From Burkholderiales bacterium PBB6 (lineage in GTDB: Bacteria > Pseudomonadota > Gammaproteobacteria > Burkholderiales > Burkholderiaceae_C), in contig NKIH01000001.1 in assembly GCA_002255925.1 (NCBI GenBank), positions 620,001 through 684,000 on the forward strand: a DNA stretch of 64,000 nucleotides, given 5' to 3'. The first letter of the stretch is position 1; each line of letters starts with the position of its first letter. The position numbers and the translations under genes were made by a program. The notes beneath the pieces are model-generated. The model worked only from the letters and a program-made list of their open reading frames with translations. It did not search any database and had not been told where the DNA came from. This document shows, one piece after another, positions 51,701 to 61,250 of this stretch.

Positions 51701-54364
51701 ATGCCTGAGAACGCCCCCAGCGACGGATTGATTGGACAAGCCCGGATGTTCTTTGCCGAACATCTGGTGCGCGACGTCCAAGCCTGGCTGGACCAGGCGA
51801 TACAGGCGGCCCAGGACGTGGCGGACAAGCCGGCAGAACGTGCCGTGGCACAGCAGCGCCGCGACATGCTGCAGGAGTTGATGCAGCGCGGCGCCGACTG
51901 GCCGATCCAGCTGACCGAACAGATCCGCGACCGCATGTCGCTGGTCTCTTCGCTGAACACGAGCACCGGTGCCTTGTTGTCCTCGCTGCAGGGCGACCGC
52001 GCGCTGGAACTGGTGGACGACGCCACCGTGCAGCGTGAGATCCTGAAGTCCCGGTTGTCGCTGGCCATCATGGACCGCTGCACCTGGGAGTACGCTGATC
52101 TGCGCGCCCGCGCCATCCAGATCACCGGCAAACCTGAACTCGACGACGATGACCTGCTGCGCCCCTTGAGCCTGGCGCGCTGCGTGATCCGCTCGTGGAC
52201 CGACGCCGGCCTGTCCCTCGACGCCTGGCAGGTGGTTCACGACGTGATGCAACCGGCAGTGGCCAAGCGCTGCGAAGAGGCCTATCACGAGACCAATCGC
52301 TGGCTGGTTGAGCGGGGCGTGATGCCCGAGGTCGACCTGCGCCAGTTCATTCGTCGCGCCGATGGCTCGCCCACGCAAGTGGCCGGCCTTGATTCCACCC
52401 GCGGTGCCGAAGCCACGATCCAGGCGTCCGGCGACGATGTGGCGGCCACCCATGCCAACGCTGGTTCGGCCCCCGTGTCCGTCAGCGCTGCCCTCAAGAG
52501 CGTGCTGCCTGACCTGGTGGTCCCTGCCGCCCAGGCGGCTGCTGCTCAGCAGCGTGCCTTGTCAATGCGCCCGGCCTTTGGTGGCGGTGGTAACGGCGCT
52601 GCCAATGGCGGCGGTGCAGCACAGGGCGGCGGCAACGCCGGTGGCCAAGCGGCTGCAGGCCCGGGCTGGCAAGGCACACAAGCCTCAGGCGCAGGTTTTG
52701 CCGGGGCTTACCACGCGAGCGAGCCGCAGGGTGCCCATGGTGTGAATGGCAACCATGGCACCAACGGCGACACCGGTGGACAAGCCTACTCATCGGGCGG
52801 CCCGATGTCGGGGCATGTTCACACCGGCATGAGCTTCGATGAAACCCGCATGATGACGCGCCAGGCGCCCAGCCTTGGCCAGCCGCACATCGTGCTGGAG
52901 CGATTCAGCGACATCATGGAGCGGCATGTGCCGGGCTTCCGTGATGTGGCCAATGCCCGGCCGGCTTCGGCGCAGCTGGCGCACGCGATGGCCCAGGCCC
53001 AGGAACGTCTGGTCGCCAAGGCTGAGGCCAGCGTGGTCGTCAATGCCTCGGGCTCGGTGCTCGACGGTGGGGTATCGCCGTCGGCGTTGATGCGCGAGCT
53101 GCGCGAACGCCAGGCCGCGCTCAAGCAGGCCGCCAGCACCCCTGCTGAGCGCGCCACCATCGAACTGGTGGCGCTGCTGTTCCAGTCGATCCTCACCGAA
53201 GACCGCATTCCGGCAGCGCTGCGCGTGTGGTTTGCGCGCCTGCAGATGCCCGTGTTGCGCGTGGCCATTGCCGAGCCGGACTTTTTCTCCAGCACCGATC
53301 ACCCGGCGCGTCGCCTGATCGACCGCATGGGCGCCTGCGTGATGGGCTTTGAGGGTGGCGCCGAAAGCATCGGCCCCGCGCTGGAAACCGAAATCAAGCG
53401 CGTGGTTCAGGTGGTCGAGGCTTTCCCCGACACCGGCCGCCGCGTGTTCCAGACCGTGCTCAACGAGTTCGAACGCTTCCTGGAAGGCTACTACCGCGAT
53501 CAGCACGAAGGTGCCAAGGTCGGTGTGTCGCTGGCGCAGCAGATCGAGCAGCGCGAAACCCTGGCCATCCAGTACACCATCGAGATGCGCAAGCTGCTCA
53601 GCGAGATGCCGGTGCAGGAAGGCGTTCGCGATTTCCTGTTCCACATCTGGGCTGATGTGCTGGCCACCACGGCCGTGCGCCATGGCCCGAACAGTGATGC
53701 CGTGCGTGTGGTTCGTGAAGCCGCTGCGGAGCTGATGTGGACCGCCAGCGCCAAGAGTTCCCGTGAAGAGCGGGCTGAAGTGATTCGCCGTCTGCCGCCC
53801 TTGCTGGCCACCCTGCGCCAGGGCATGAACACCGCCTCCATGGCGGCCGGCAAGCAGGAAGAGGCGATGAAGTCGCTGAACTTCGCCCTGACGGCAGCCT
53901 TCGGCGCCCGCGCCACGGTGATCTCGCCGAGCCAGCTGGAAGACTTGAAGAAGCGCCTCGAGACCATCGAGGAAATGCTGCCCGACGACGACTTCGAGAT
54001 CGACGAAACCTGGGTGCTGGACGACAGCCATCCGAACAGCGAGAACCTCGAAATCGTGGCTGATGGCGGCTCCATGCCGACCCCCGCGATGCTCACGGCC
54101 GCGACCGAGCTGTCGATCGGCACGGCGTTCCGCCTGGAATACCGTGGCCGCAGCGAGGTGGTGCGTCTGGCCTGGCAAGGCATGCACAAGCAGCTGTCGC
54201 TGTTTGCAGCGCCGCGTGGCCGTTGCGTGTTGTTCCAGAAGGCGCGTCTGGCGGCCTATCTGCAGGCCGGCTTGCTGGTGCCTGCACAAGACGAGACGCT
54301 CACCCTCGCGGCCACACGCCAAGCCATGAACCGGATCAATGCAGAGCCGGCGTTGCTGGACTGA
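51701..54364 (+). CDS. DUF1631 family protein
   Basis: Large protein of 887 residues belonging to the DUF1631 family of proteobacteria, biochemical role unknown to me. The N-terminal part (1-250) is helical (ARMFFAEHLVRDVQAWLDQAIQAA). Residues about 290-373 form a Gly/Ala/Asn/Gln/His-rich low-complexity linker. The C-terminal two thirds contain the conserved core (TIELVALLFQSILTEDRIPAALRVWFARLQMPVLRVAI), with FFSSTDHPARRLIDRMG and FRLEYRGRSEVVRLAWQGMHKQLSLFA near the end, the latter resembling a PilZ-like beta segment. No signal peptide or membrane span, so probably cytoplasmic. It is convergent with smg. Confidence 0.85.
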   Translation: MPENAPSDGLIGQARMFFAEHLVRDVQAWLDQAIQAAQDVADKPAERAVAQQRRDMLQELMQRGADWPIQLTEQIRDRMSLVSSLNTSTGALLSSLQGDRALELVDDATVQREILKSRLSLAIMDRCTWEYADLRARAIQITGKPELDDDDLLRPLSLARCVIRSWTDAGLSLDAWQVVHDVMQPAVAKRCEEAYHETNRWLVERGVMPEVDLRQFIRRADGSPTQVAGLDSTRGAEATIQASGDDVAATHANAGSAPVSVSAALKSVLPDLVVPAAQAAAAQQRALSMRPAFGGGGNGAANGGGAAQGGGNAGGQAAAGPGWQGTQASGAGFAGAYHASEPQGAHGVNGNHGTNGDTGGQAYSSGGPMSGHVHTGMSFDETRMMTRQAPSLGQPHIVLERFSDIMERHVPGFRDVANARPASAQLAHAMAQAQERLVAKAEASVVVNASGSVLDGGVSPSALMRELRERQAALKQAASTPAERATIELVALLFQSILTEDRIPAALRVWFARLQMPVLRVAIAEPDFFSSTDHPARRLIDRMGACVMGFEGGAESIGPALETEIKRVVQVVEAFPDTGRRVFQTVLNEFERFLEGYYRDQHEGAKVGVSLAQQIEQRETLAIQYTIEMRKLLSEMPVQEGVRDFLFHIWADVLATTAVRHGPNSDAVRVVREAAAELMWTASAKSSREERAEVIRRLPPLLATLRQGMNTASMAAGKQEEAMKSLNFALTAAFGARATVISPSQLEDLKKRLETIEEMLPDDDFEIDETWVLDDSHPNSENLEIVADGGSMPTPAMLTAATELSIGTAFRLEYRGRSEVVRLAWQGMHKQLSLFAAPRGRCVLFQKARLAAYLQAGLLVPAQDETLTLAATRQAMNRINAEPALLD

Positions 54365-54379
54365 AATGGGCTGATTCAA

Positions 54380-54411
54380 GACCGGGCACTGGCGCCGTGC
54401 GCCAGCCGGTC
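54380..54411. terminator. Hairpin between convergent DUF1631 gene and smg
   Basis: GACCGG-(GCA)-CTGGCGC pairs with GCGCCAG-CCGGTC around CGT, 13 bp with a 3-nt bulge. It is GC-rich and lies directly after both stop codons. No T-run on either strand, so factor-dependent or structural termination is more likely. Confidence 0.5.
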
Positions 54412-54415
54412 CTGG

Positions 54416-54868
54416 TCAGTGGATGAGGCGGTCTTCGGGGGCGACGAACAGCTCGTCGAGCACCAGCGCATCGGGCTCTTCGCCCAAGCTCCAGAACACC
54501 ATCAGGACGATGATCTTGAGCGCGTCCAGATCGATCGGCTCGCCGATGGCGGTGGCGCGGTCGATGACCAGCTCGCGCATCGGCGCGGGCAACACACCGG
54601 CCGATTCGAGGAAGGTGATGAAGCCGATCGACTCGTCACCCAGCAGTTCCATCTCGCTGGGCAGATAGATCCGCATGCTTTGCGGGCCAGAGCCCGTGCC
54701 GGTGCCCGATTCGGCACTTTCCGCCAGACCAGCCAGCCAGATCAGCGCATCCTGGATCTCGTCGGATTCGAAGCCGACGGCCGAGAGTTTGCGGGTCAGC
54801 TGCTCGGGATCCGGGCAGGCATCAGGCCGCCAATAGTTCTCGTAGACATAGACCAGCACATCAAACAT
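54416..54868 (-). CDS. smg: Smg family protein (DUF494)
   Basis: Small acidic protein of 150 residues, DUF494/Smg family, role unknown. It begins MFDVLVYVYENYWRPDACPDPEQLTRKLSAVGFESDEIQDALIWL. The C-terminus is IDLDALKIIVLMVFWSLGEEPDALVLDELF, both diagnostic. A Ser/Gly insert (ESAESGTGTGSGPQS) sits in the middle. It follows dprA on the same strand, as in many beta- and gammaproteobacteria; topA, often the next gene, is not here. Confidence 0.93.
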   Translation of the reverse strand: MFDVLVYVYENYWRPDACPDPEQLTRKLSAVGFESDEIQDALIWLAGLAESAESGTGTGSGPQSMRIYLPSEMELLGDESIGFITFLESAGVLPAPMRELVIDRATAIGEPIDLDALKIIVLMVFWSLGEEPDALVLDELFVAPEDRLIH

Positions 54869-54940
54869 GAACTGACTATAACCGAGGGGGCCGAACAGGG
54901 CTGCCCGAGAAAGCCGAGCAAGTCACGGTGTTTCCCCGCT

Positions 54941-56119
54941 TCATGCGGCCGTGCGCCGCTGCATCAATCCGCCTGGCAGGCGTTGCACGTGCCCGTCCAG
55001 TTCCAGGGTCAGCAGCTGGGCCTGCAACTGCGCCAGTGGCCACCCGGTTCGCGCTTCCAGGGCGTCCAATGACACCGGGTCGTGCCCCATGGCGCTCAGC
55101 AGCGGGTCTTCGAGCAGCGACTCCGCTGGCGGCGGATTGCCTGCATCAACGACACCGGTGGCCGCAGCCGGTCCGGGCTCGGCGCGCAGCTCTTCCAGAA
55201 TGTCCTGCGCCGTCTCGACGAGCTTGGCGCCGTTCTTGATCAGCCAGTGACAGCCCTTGGCCTGGGGTGCGTGGATGGAGCCGGGAATGGCAAACACCTC
55301 GCGGCCACATTCGCTGGCCAGCCGCGCCGTGATCAGCGAGCCCGACGCCATGGCAGCTTCAACCACCAGCGTCCCGCGCGTCAGCCCGGCAATGATGCGG
55401 TTGCGGCGTGGAAAGTGGTCACGCAGCGGGGGCGTGCCGGGCGCAAACTCGCTCAACATCAGGCCGGTGGCGGCAATCTCGCGAGCCAGAGCGTCGTGGC
55501 GTTTGGGGTAGTGGATGTCGAGGCCGGTGCCCACCACCGCAATGGTGCCGCCACGGCCCTGCAGCCCGCCCCGGTGTGCCGCACCGTCAATGCCCAGCGC
55601 CAGCCCCGAGACCACGCACCAGCCGGCTTCGCTCAGGTGCTTGGCGAAGGCGGCTGCATTGTCCACACCTTGCGGGGTGGCATGCCGGCTTCCCACGATC
55701 GCCAGGCTGGGCTGGTTCAGCAGTGCCAGGCGGCCTTCCGCGAACAACAGCGTGGGTGGGTCTGCCGTGTTCAGCAGGCTGGCCGGGTAGGCCGGGCAAC
55801 CCAGGCTCAGCACGTAGCGGTGGGGGCCGCCTCGCAGCCACTGCAGCGTCGCGCTCAAGCGCTCGGCCCCATGGGCGGGGGAGGGCTTGGACAGTGCCGT
55901 GGCCGCGCGCCCACCCGCCACACTGCGCCAGGCCGATGCTGACGCGGCCAACACGCTGGCGGGGCTGCCGAAGGCAGCCAGCAGTTGCCGGATGGCCGCA
56001 GCGCCCAGGCCATCACAGAAGACAAGCTGCAACCAGGCGGGCAGCTCGTCCTCGCTCAAGCCCGCGCCGGGCGGGTTGGCGTCGACCGGTTGGTCAGGGT
56101 TGGGTGAAGCGGTCGCCAC
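54941..56119 (-). CDS. dprA: DNA-processing protein DprA
   Basis: Loads RecA on incoming single-stranded DNA during natural transformation; 392 residues. An N-terminal SAM-like helical part (about 20-70) precedes the Rossmann-type domain with IVGSRHATPQG, SGLALGIDGAAH (171-182), VGTGLDIHYPKRH and SEFAPGTPPLRDHFPRRNRIIAGLTRGTLVVEA. A C-terminal winged-helix domain (DPVSLDALEARTGWPLAQLQAQLLTLELDG) ends it. The start is GTG 56119, overlapping the upstream LysM gene by 26 bp; a shorter start before LSEDELPAW is possible. Presence of dprA hints at competence but does not prove it. Confidence 0.95.
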   Translation of the reverse strand: MATASPNPDQPVDANPPGAGLSEDELPAWLQLVFCDGLGAAAIRQLLAAFGSPASVLAASASAWRSVAGGRAATALSKPSPAHGAERLSATLQWLRGGPHRYVLSLGCPAYPASLLNTADPPTLLFAEGRLALLNQPSLAIVGSRHATPQGVDNAAAFAKHLSEAGWCVVSGLALGIDGAAHRGGLQGRGGTIAVVGTGLDIHYPKRHDALAREIAATGLMLSEFAPGTPPLRDHFPRRNRIIAGLTRGTLVVEAAMASGSLITARLASECGREVFAIPGSIHAPQAKGCHWLIKNGAKLVETAQDILEELRAEPGPAAATGVVDAGNPPPAESLLEDPLLSAMGHDPVSLDALEARTGWPLAQLQAQLLTLELDGHVQRLPGGLMQRRTAA

Positions 56120-57251
56120 CTTGCACCGGTGCCTGCACTTGCAGGATCAAGGCGTAGGAGACCCGCTCAAAGACGCGGAACACAAACAACATGCCATGGC
56201 GCTCGTCGGGCAAGGTCATCAGCTGGCGGTCAGGCGCCGTCAGGTCAGGCCGTACGGTGCCTGAACGCCACAGCGCAAGCACGTGGCCGCGCTCCAGGCC
56301 GTCACGCTTGCCCTTGTTCAGGGCCACGATCTGGTTCTGGCCGGCATTCAGGCCGTCGCCATACACCGAGATGATGCGACCAGCGATGTTCTGGCCCGGG
56401 GGGTGCGGCGCAAACGCGTCTTGCTCGGACGGCGGCAGCGGCGCCAGGCGGTCACCCACATTGGCCTCTTCGCGCAGTTGGCTGACGGTGAAGGTGGACG
56501 GCACCACCGCGGCTTCGCTTTCGCTGCCCACGGTCTTCAGCTCGGCCGTGCCCACATGGCGGGCTTCGTAGCCCAGCACCTCGCCCGTGCCTGGGTCGAT
56601 CAGGGGCTTGGGCGAGCGGAACACCTGCCAGGTGCGGGCGGCAGACACATCGCCGCGCACATAGGCGGTTTCGCCGCGCGACAGCAGGACGCGACCTTCC
56701 TGGGTGGCCACGATGCGCGGCGCCACGGCCAGGCGGTCATCGTCGAACACCACGGCTTCGTTCAGGAACGGGCCGATCAGGTGCATCGGCACCGAGGCGA
56801 TGGCGCTGTTGTCCAGCAGCTCTTCGCGGATGCGGGGCGACAGCTTGCCGTTGCCGCCGCTCAGGCCGTCACCCTGCAGGGGGCGCCCCACCGACAGGCG
56901 GGCACGGCCGTTGGACTTGTCGAGGAACAGCACTTGCCCGGGATAAATCAGGTGCGGGTTGCGGATCTGGTCCAGGTTCATGCCCCAGAGCTCGGGCCAG
57001 CGCCACGGGCTCTTCAGGAACAGCTTGGAGATGTCCCAGAGCGTGTCGCCCTTCTTCACCGTGTAGCTGTCTGGCGCATCAGCCGCCAGCTCCGACAGCG
57101 GAACCCCGGCCTGCGACACCTGCTGTGCGGTGCTGCGCTGCGAGCTGGTGATGGGGAAGTCGGCAGCGGCCGCGGTGCCATTGGCCAGCGTCAAGGCCAG
57201 CAGCAAAGTGGTTGGAAACACGGCGCGAACGCCAGGAAATTTACGGCTCAT
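56094..57251 (-). CDS. LysM peptidoglycan-binding domain protein, secreted
   Basis: Exported protein of 385 residues. The signal peptide (1-30: FPTTLLLALTLANGTAAAA) is followed by a short linker and one LysM domain (about 62-111: SYTVKKGDTLWDISKLFL...NPHLIYPGQVLFL) that binds peptidoglycan. The remaining 270 residues form a beta-rich domain (LIGPFLNEAVVFDDDRLAVAPRIVATQEGRVLLSRGETAYVRG) common to the dprA-linked LysM proteins of betaproteobacteria, function unknown. ATG 57251 is chosen because it starts the signal peptide; the longer frame to 57407 is not needed. It is divergent from def. Confidence 0.9.
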   Translation of the reverse strand: MSRKFPGVRAVFPTTLLLALTLANGTAAAADFPITSSQRSTAQQVSQAGVPLSELAADAPDSYTVKKGDTLWDISKLFLKSPWRWPELWGMNLDQIRNPHLIYPGQVLFLDKSNGRARLSVGRPLQGDGLSGGNGKLSPRIREELLDNSAIASVPMHLIGPFLNEAVVFDDDRLAVAPRIVATQEGRVLLSRGETAYVRGDVSAARTWQVFRSPKPLIDPGTGEVLGYEARHVGTAELKTVGSESEAAVVPSTFTVSQLREEANVGDRLAPLPPSEQDAFAPHPPGQNIAGRIISVYGDGLNAGQNQIVALNKGKRDGLERGHVLALWRSGTVRPDLTAPDRQLMTLPDERHGMLFVFRVFERVSYALILQVQAPVQGGDRFTQP

Positions 57252-57516
57252 GGATGGACTCTCCCGGGCGACGAGCCGGAAATCTGGGACGGTGCAACAA
57301 TTCCGGGTAGCGACAAAAGGCGGACAGGCCACCAGATCGTCGGTGCTACCCGCCGGCAATGCTGAGAATTCTCCGCAAATTCTGCCCCTAAACCCTTGAT
57401 GTCGCAATGAAACTGGCCGAGCCGTGATCCCCCCGTTGTGGCGGAATCAGGCCCGGACGTTGCGTGCTTTCAACATCTGTGACGCCGTGTAAGGTGTCCT
57501 CATCGTTTTCCCAGCC
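57252..57516. other. Divergent intergenic region between the LysM gene and def
   Basis: It holds the 5' regions of both genes. I see no convincing -35/-10 pair on either strand and no stable long hairpin. Confidence 0.4.
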
Positions 57517-58032
57517 ATGGCCATGCTCCCGATCCTTCGCTTTCCTGACCCGCGTCTCCATACGGTGGCCGCCCCCGTGGCGGAAGTCGACGATGCCATG
57601 CGGCGCCTGATCGACGACATGTTCGAGACCATGTACGACGCTGAAGGCGTGGGCCTGGCCGCGACGCAGGTGGATGTGCACAAGCGCCTGATCGTGATGG
57701 ACACCTCGGAAAAGCGAGACCAGCCGGTGGTGCTGATCAACCCCGAGTTGGTGAAGACGAGCGACGAGATGTCGATGGGCGAAGAGGGCTGCCTCTCCGT
57801 GCCGACGATCTATGACGAGGTGCCTCGCCACGCCCGCGTCACGGTGCGTGCCCTGGACCGCAACGGCAAGGCCTTCGAGATGGACGCTGAGGGCCTGACG
57901 GCCGTGTGCGTGCAGCACGAGATGGACCACCTGATGGGCAAGGTGTTCGTGGAATATCTCAGCCCGCTGAAGCGCGAGCGCATCAAGACCAAGATGATCA
58001 AGAAGACCCGCGACGAGCAGAAGCGCCGCTGA
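57517..58032 (+). CDS. def: Peptide deformylase
   Basis: Metalloprotease, 171 residues, that removes the formyl group from nascent N-termini. All three signature motifs are intact: GVGLAATQ (44-51), EGCLSVP (90-96, metal-binding C92) and QHEMDH (133-138, with H134 and H138 as ligands and catalytic E135). ATG 57517 is used; ATG 57523 would shorten it by two. It ends 2 bp before fmt, with which it acts in sequence at the two ends of the formyl cycle. Confidence 0.97.
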   Translation: MAMLPILRFPDPRLHTVAAPVAEVDDAMRRLIDDMFETMYDAEGVGLAATQVDVHKRLIVMDTSEKRDQPVVLINPELVKTSDEMSMGEEGCLSVPTIYDEVPRHARVTVRALDRNGKAFEMDAEGLTAVCVQHEMDHLMGKVFVEYLSPLKRERIKTKMIKKTRDEQKRR

Positions 58033-58034
58033 GC

Positions 58035-59012
58035 ATGTCGGTGAACAAGCCTTTGCGCGTGGCCTTTGCGGGCACGCCCGAGTTTGCGGCCGTGGCCCTG
58101 CAGGCCCTGCTGGACGCCGGCATGACCGTGCCGCTGGTGCTGACCCAGCCGGACCGCCCCGCCGGCCGCGGCATGAAGCTGCTGCCATCGCCCGTGAAGG
58201 CGCTGGCGGTGTCGCACGGCATTCCGGTGGCGCAGCCACGCAGTCTGCGCCTGGACGGCAAGTTTCCCGAAGAAGCGGCGCAAGGTCTGGCAGCACTGCA
58301 AGCTGCCCGGATCGACGTGATGGTGGTGGCGGCCTACGGCCTGATCCTGCCGCAATGGGTGCTGGACCTGCCGCCGCTCGGGTGCCTGAACATCCACGGC
58401 TCGGTGCTGCCGCGCTGGCGCGGTGCGGCGCCTATTCATCGGGCGATCGAGGCCGGTGATGCCTTGACCGGCATCACGGTGATGCAGATGGACATCGGGC
58501 TGGACACCGGTGCGATGCTGGCCGTCGAGACCGAAGCCATTCTGCCGACCGATACGACGGCCGTGCTGCACGACCGCCTGGCCGCCTTGGGTGGCCGGAT
58601 GATGGTGGACGTGCTGCAGCGCACGGCACAGCAGGGCCGCTTGCCGAGCGAACCCCAGCCTCTTGAGGGCGTGACCTACGCCCACAAGATCGACAAGTCG
58701 GAAAGTGCCATCGACTGGCGCGAGCCGGCCTCGCTGATTGAGCGTCGCGTGCGTGCCTTCGACCCCTTCCCGGGCGCCAGCTTCCAGTGCGACGGCGAAG
58801 TGGTGAAGGTCTGGCAAGCCAGCGTGGTGCCCGGTGATGGCGCCGCGCCCGGCAGCGTGATCCATACGGACGGCGCGTTGGTGGTGGCTTGCGGTGAGGG
58901 CGCCCTGTCGCTGCAGCAACTGCAACGGCCTGGCGGCAAGCGCGGGCCCGTGAATGCCTTCCTGCAGGCGCGACCTGACTTGCTGGGCAAGAACCTGCTG
59001 GCCGTCGCCTGA
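58035..59012 (+). CDS. fmt: Methionyl-tRNA formyltransferase
   Basis: Formylates Met on initiator tRNA using 10-formyl-THF; 325 residues. N-terminal Rossmann-like domain: [23 protein letters not shown] and [19 protein letters not shown] (the initiator-tRNA recognition loop). The catalytic triad region [21 protein letters not shown] has N119 and H121, with D157 in [10 protein letters not shown]. The C-terminal OB-fold domain begins about residue 225. ATG 58035 is in the def-fmt junction; the longer frame overlaps def and is not real. Confidence 0.97.
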   Translation: MSVNKPLRVAFAGTPEFAAVALQALLDAGMTVPLVLTQPDRPAGRGMKLLPSPVKALAVSHGIPVAQPRSLRLDGKFPEEAAQGLAALQAARIDVMVVAAYGLILPQWVLDLPPLGCLNIHGSVLPRWRGAAPIHRAIEAGDALTGITVMQMDIGLDTGAMLAVETEAILPTDTTAVLHDRLAALGGRMMVDVLQRTAQQGRLPSEPQPLEGVTYAHKIDKSESAIDWREPASLIERRVRAFDPFPGASFQCDGEVVKVWQASVVPGDGAAPGSVIHTDGALVVACGEGALSLQQLQRPGGKRGPVNAFLQARPDLLGKNLLAVA

Positions 59013-59090
59013 CTTGAACTTCCAGGCCCAGGCCGCATCTGAAGGCCTGGGGCATGTGCCCCGTGGCACCTGACTGAAAGGGTCGAGTCG

Positions 59091-59945
59091 ATGTTCAACC
59101 TGCTCAAGACCGCCGTGCTGATGGCGGCCATCACCGCGCTGTTCATGGCCGTGGGCAACGCCCTGGGTGGACAGGCCGGCATGATGCTGGCGCTGCTGGT
59201 GGCCGTGGGGATGAACTTCTTCAGCTACTGGTTCTCGGACAAGATGGTCCTGCGCATGTACAACGCGCAGGAGGTTGACGCGCAATCAGCGCCCCAGTTC
59301 TACCGCATGGTCCAGGAGTTGGCGCAGAAGGCCGACCTGCCCATGCCGCGGGTGTACCTCATCCAGGAAGATGCGCCCAACGCCTTCGCCACCGGCCGCA
59401 ACCCCGCCAACGCCGCCGTGGCGGCCACCACCGGCATCCTGCGGGTGCTGAGCGAACGGGAACTGCGTGGCGTCATGGCCCACGAGCTGGCGCATGTGAA
59501 GCACCGCGACATCCTGATCTCCACCATCAGCGCCACCATGGCCGGTGCCATCGGCATGCTGGCGAATTTCGGCATGCTGCTCGGCGGCCGCGACAGTGAG
59601 GGCCGTCCGGCGAACCCGCTGGTGGGTTTGATGGTGATGATCCTGGCGCCGATGGCCGCCGGCCTGATCCAGATGGCCATCAGCCGTGCCCGTGAATTTG
59701 AAGCCGATCGTGGCGGCGCCGAGATCTCGGGCGATCCTGAAGCGTTGGCTTCGGCCCTGCAGAAGATCCACCGCATCGCCCAGGGCCTGCCGCTGGAGGC
59801 CGCCGAGCGCCACCCGGAAACGGCCCAGATGATGATCATGAACCCGCTGTCCGGTGGTGGCCTGCGGGGCTTGTTCTCGACCCACCCTGCCACCGAAGAC
59901 CGGGTGGAGCGCCTGCTGGCGCTGGCCCAGCAGATGCGTCGCTGA
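59091..59945 (+). CDS. htpX: Membrane zinc metalloprotease HtpX
   Basis: M48-family protease, 284 residues, for quality control of membrane proteins. Two N-terminal helices (about 5-22 and 30-47) precede the zinc site HELAH (131-135). Two further hydrophobic segments (about 141-165, 177-197) are followed by the third ligand E202 in [12 protein letters not shown]. The C-terminus is [17 protein letters not shown]. In E. coli, htpX is under Cpx/heat control; no such site was checked here. A terminator follows. Confidence 0.96.
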   Translation: MFNLLKTAVLMAAITALFMAVGNALGGQAGMMLALLVAVGMNFFSYWFSDKMVLRMYNAQEVDAQSAPQFYRMVQELAQKADLPMPRVYLIQEDAPNAFATGRNPANAAVAATTGILRVLSERELRGVMAHELAHVKHRDILISTISATMAGAIGMLANFGMLLGGRDSEGRPANPLVGLMVMILAPMAAGLIQMAISRAREFEADRGGAEISGDPEALASALQKIHRIAQGLPLEAAERHPETAQMMIMNPLSGGGLRGLFSTHPATEDRVERLLALAQQMRR

Positions 59946-59990
59946 GCCCCACGGCAGGCTCAAGTGCCTGCCGCCGCGGCCGATAAGAGG

Positions 59991-60019
59991 AGGACACCGT
60001 GTGGTGTCCTTTTCCTTTT
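59991..60019 (+). terminator. Intrinsic terminator after htpX, just before the lipoprotein gene
   Basis: AGGACACC (59991-59998) pairs with GGTGTCCT (60003-60010) around GTGT, then TTTCCTTTT. It ends 4 bp before the lipoprotein ATG (60024), so any transcript crossing into that gene must pass it. Confidence 0.75.
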
Positions 60020-60023
60020 GGCC

Positions 60024-60419
60024 ATGACCCTCTTCCGATCCACGACCCTGCCTGTTCTGGCGCTGGTGAGCCTGCTCGCCGGCTGCGACATGCTCGGCAT
60101 CGAGACGCCGGAGAAGCGCAGCGGCGAGGGCAAGGCCATCGGTGCTGCCTGCCGCCATGCCGGCCGGGCCATCGAAGACTGCTACACCCTGAACGCCAAG
60201 GGTGACAAGTCCGCCATCTACGCCGGTTGGCGCGAGATGGACGACTACATGCGCGAGAACAAGCTCGAGCCGGTCATCCCGGTCATCAAGCCGGAAGACC
60301 TCAAGCCCAAGCCCAAGGCCAAGCCGAAGCCCAAGCCTGAAGGCGAGGGCGAAGACAGCGGCGCCAAGGCAGACGCCGGCGCCGACGAGAAGCCGGCTAA
60401 GAAGTCTTCCGGACACTGA
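60024..60419 (+). CDS. Small lipoprotein with Lys-Pro-rich tail
   Basis: Predicted lipoprotein of 131 residues. The signal peptide MTLFRSTTLPVLALVSLLAGC ends in a lipobox (LAGC, lipidated C21). The mature part has a compact segment with two Cys (AACRHAGRAIEDCYTLN), then YAGWREMDDYMRENKLEPVIP. The C-terminal third is low complexity: Lys-Pro repeats (LKPKPKAKPKPKPEGEGED) then Ala/Asp/Lys. The tail could bridge toward peptidoglycan (inference). ATG 60024 gives a clean signal peptide, but no Shine-Dalgarno is visible and a terminator hairpin lies just upstream. A longer start at GTG 59964 would spoil the signal peptide. No known family recognised. Confidence 0.75.
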   Translation: MTLFRSTTLPVLALVSLLAGCDMLGIETPEKRSGEGKAIGAACRHAGRAIEDCYTLNAKGDKSAIYAGWREMDDYMRENKLEPVIPVIKPEDLKPKPKAKPKPKPEGEGEDSGAKADAGADEKPAKKSSGH

Positions 60420-60515
60420 CGCAGCGCAGGGCGCGGGCCTCGCCGCGCCCGGTCGGCCCGCTGCCCGTACCCGGTTCGGAATCGACGCACGGTGCCGGCA
60501 TAGGACAATGTCGGC

Positions 60516-61250
60516 ATGAGCTCCCCAGTGCCGCATTGGCAACACCCTGAATTCCGCCGCGGCGCGCGCGACATGGTGGGCATCGCCCTCGGCATCGGTG
60601 CCTGGGGTCTGGTGACCGGCATGGCGATGGTCAAGAGCGGATTGGGCCTGCCGCTGTCGCTGATGATGTCGATGCTGGTGTTTGCCGGCAGCGCACAACT
60701 CGCCGCGCTGCCCCTGATGGCCGCCGGCGCGCCGATCTGGGTGGTCTGGGCCACGGCCATCTGCGTGAACCTGCGGTTCGTCATCTTCAGTGCCGGCTGG
60801 CGTCCGTATTTCGGACATCTGCCCCGGCGTCAGCGGCTGGTGCTGTCGTACTTCACCGCCGACCTGAACTACGTCTGCTTCATGCGCCGCTTCCCCGAGC
60901 CTCGGCCTGAAGAGGGGCAACTGCCTTACTTCTGGGGCGGCGTGGCCGTGAACTGGACGGCCTGGCATGTGTTGTCGATCACCGGCATCTTCCTGGCCGA
61001 TGTCATTCCAAGCCAGTGGGGCCTGGGCTTTGCCGGCGTGCTGGCGCTGCTGGGCCTGACGGGCTCGCTGCTGTCTGACAAGGCCACCTGGGTGGCGGCG
61101 GTGGTGGCCGGTTGCGCGTCGGTGGCGGCTTATGCCATGCCGCTGAAGCTCAACATCGTGATCGCGATTGCTGCTGCGGTGGCCGTGGGCGTGATGATGG
61201 ACCACGCCAAGCAGGCCCTGGCCGGTCGCACCACCGGGGGCGCGCCATGA
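60516..61250 (+). CDS. azlC: AzlC family branched-chain amino acid exporter, large subunit
   Basis: Membrane protein of 244 residues, large subunit of an AzlCD/YgaZH-type exporter of branched-chain amino acids and analogues. Multiple hydrophobic helices with the family signatures PLSLMMSMLVFAGSAQLAALPLMAAGAP and AICVNLRFVIFSAGWRPYF, then SYFTADLNYVCFMRRFP. Helices continue to residue ~228. The start ATG 60516 precedes a soluble N-terminus of about 15 residues. It overlaps azlD by 4 bp (ATGA), so both subunits are coupled. Confidence 0.92.
   Translation: MSSPVPHWQHPEFRRGARDMVGIALGIGAWGLVTGMAMVKSGLGLPLSLMMSMLVFAGSAQLAALPLMAAGAPIWVVWATAICVNLRFVIFSAGWRPYFGHLPRRQRLVLSYFTADLNYVCFMRRFPEPRPEEGQLPYFWGGVAVNWTAWHVLSITGIFLADVIPSQWGLGFAGVLALLGLTGSLLSDKATWVAAVVAGCASVAAYAMPLKLNIVIAIAAAVAVGVMMDHAKQALAGRTTGGAP

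Noticed and set aside
59999-60205. Small ORF starting at GTG 59999 behind AGGAGG
   Set aside because: Its translation is an out-of-frame shadow of the lipoprotein (Arg/His/Pro-rich) and its start lies in the terminator loop. The lipoprotein frame has the signal peptide and lipobox.
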